NCBI GenBank assembly: GCA_902363125.1
Contig: CABIZD010000007.1
Coordinates: 15,782 to 79,781, forward strand
Direction: 5' to 3'
DNA length: 64,000 bases
Source: Coriobacteriaceae bacterium
Lineage (GTDB): Bacteria > Actinomycetota > Coriobacteriia > Coriobacteriales > Coriobacteriaceae
Of the stretch, positions 63,583-64,000 are shown piece by piece. Under the pieces are notes generated by a model. The model was not told the origin of the DNA. It did not search any database and was given only the letters and a program-made list of their open reading frames with translations. Position 1 is the first letter of the stretch. Every line of letters begins with the position of its first letter. The position numbers and the translations under genes are program-made.

Positions 63583-63944
63583 GCTGAGTGGGCTTGTAAG
63601 CCGGGTTCTGTCGTGAACGGTCATTTATCTTGTCTGCACGTTACCATGCAGCTCCACGCACGCTACCCGAACGCGGACCGGGCCGGCCCATAGCGTTCCT
63701 ACTCGCGCTTGCTCCGGATGGGGCTTGCCAAGCCGCCGTGTTGCCACGACGCTGGTGGTCTCTTACACCACCGTTTCAGCTTTTCCCTTTACGCCTTGCG
63801 GCGCAGGTGGGAGTCTTCTTTTCTGCGGCGCTTTCCGTCGGATCACTCCGCCCGGCCGTTAGCCGGCATCCCGCCCTCTGGAGCCCGGACTTTCCTCACG
63901 CGTACTGCAAGCAGCACATCGCGCGACCGTCTGGCCCACTCAGC
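63583..63944 (-). ncRNA. rnpB: RNase P RNA, bacterial type A
   Basis: About 362 nt. The 5' end GCTGAGTGGGC pairs with the 3' end GCCCACTCAGC. The universally conserved GAGGAAAGTCCGGGCTCC core is present, as are AGGGTGAAA-type GGGAAAAGCTGAAACGGT and the 3' conserved ACAGAACCCGGCTTACA. It processes tRNA 5' ends. Confidence 0.95.
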
Positions 63945-63952
63945 AGTGCAAG

Positions 63953-63979
63953 AGTGTAGCACACCGTCACCACAGGCAA
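63953..63979 (-). promoter_or_regulatory. rnpB promoter
   Basis: Minus-strand TTGCCT (63974-63979) and TACACT (63953-63958) at 15 bp with TGC before the -10. Predicted start lies at the RNA 5' end. Confidence 0.6.
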
Positions 63980-64000
63980 TGGCACAACACAAGCGTTCGA

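Overview
This window is about 60% G+C, gene dense, and reads as chromosome of an anaerobic gut actinobacterium, most likely a Collinsella or close Coriobacteriia relative. The reasons are the strict-anaerobe gene content (2-hydroxyacyl-CoA dehydratase with its activator, formate channel, selenocysteine machinery, molybdo-hydroxylase, NADP-glutamate dehydrogenase), a giant sortase-anchored BspA-like surface protein, and housekeeping genes of actinobacterial type. The genus is an inference; no 16S rRNA gene is present. I support 40 protein genes (one with an in-frame UGA selenocysteine codon), four tRNA genes, the RNase P RNA gene, one probable leader peptide and several families of intergenic repeats.

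Layout. 1-3400: a NusG-like antiterminator (LoaP type) leaving the window leftwards behind a probable invertible promoter, then thrS and a zinc-ribbon membrane protein. 3400-3880: an intergenic array of 15-bp repeats in alternating orientation on an exact 40-bp period. 3880-8430: a three-gene flavin dehydrogenase operon (GlpA-like, FAD/NAD oxidoreductase, DUF1667) and an M24 peptidase. 8770-16970: folC, valS, clpX-clpP-tig and tRNA-Leu, all leftward. 17110-22480: a two-gene molybdo-hydroxylase (iron-sulfur and Mo-binding subunits fused) and gdhA. 22740-27500: selC (tRNA-Sec), selB, selA and a formate channel. 27600-29420: tRNA-Gly, tRNA-Pro with a tRNA-derived scar, and brnQ. 29534-42427: one 4297-residue surface protein. 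42554-45700: selD (with UGA), yedF, DUF3343 and a cysteine-desulfurase-like enzyme. 45771-49560: 2-hydroxyacyl-CoA dehydratase activator and two dehydratase-like subunits. 49728-55144: molybdate import (modA, modB fusion, modC) and molybdopterin maturation (moeA, mog). 55356-63223: ClC channel, lipid kinase, release-factor-like protein, xpt, MFS transporter, metY, a C_GCAxxG protein and a YigZ protein. 63583-63944: rnpB.

Theme. Selenium (selA, selB, selC, selD, yedF, DUF3343, class V aminotransferase), molybdenum (moeA, mog, modABC) and their likely users (molybdo-hydroxylase, formate metabolism via FocA) lie within 40 kb. This fits an organism that makes selenoproteins and perhaps a selenium-dependent molybdenum hydroxylase.

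The most unusual material is non-coding: a candidate phase-variable promoter, the 40-bp phased array, a four-copy long palindrome with compensatory changes, a two-copy 160-bp element with terminal inverted repeats, and a family of about 100-bp hairpins with a related head and locus-specific stems. All function claims rest on reading the sequence and on family knowledge; no searches were run.
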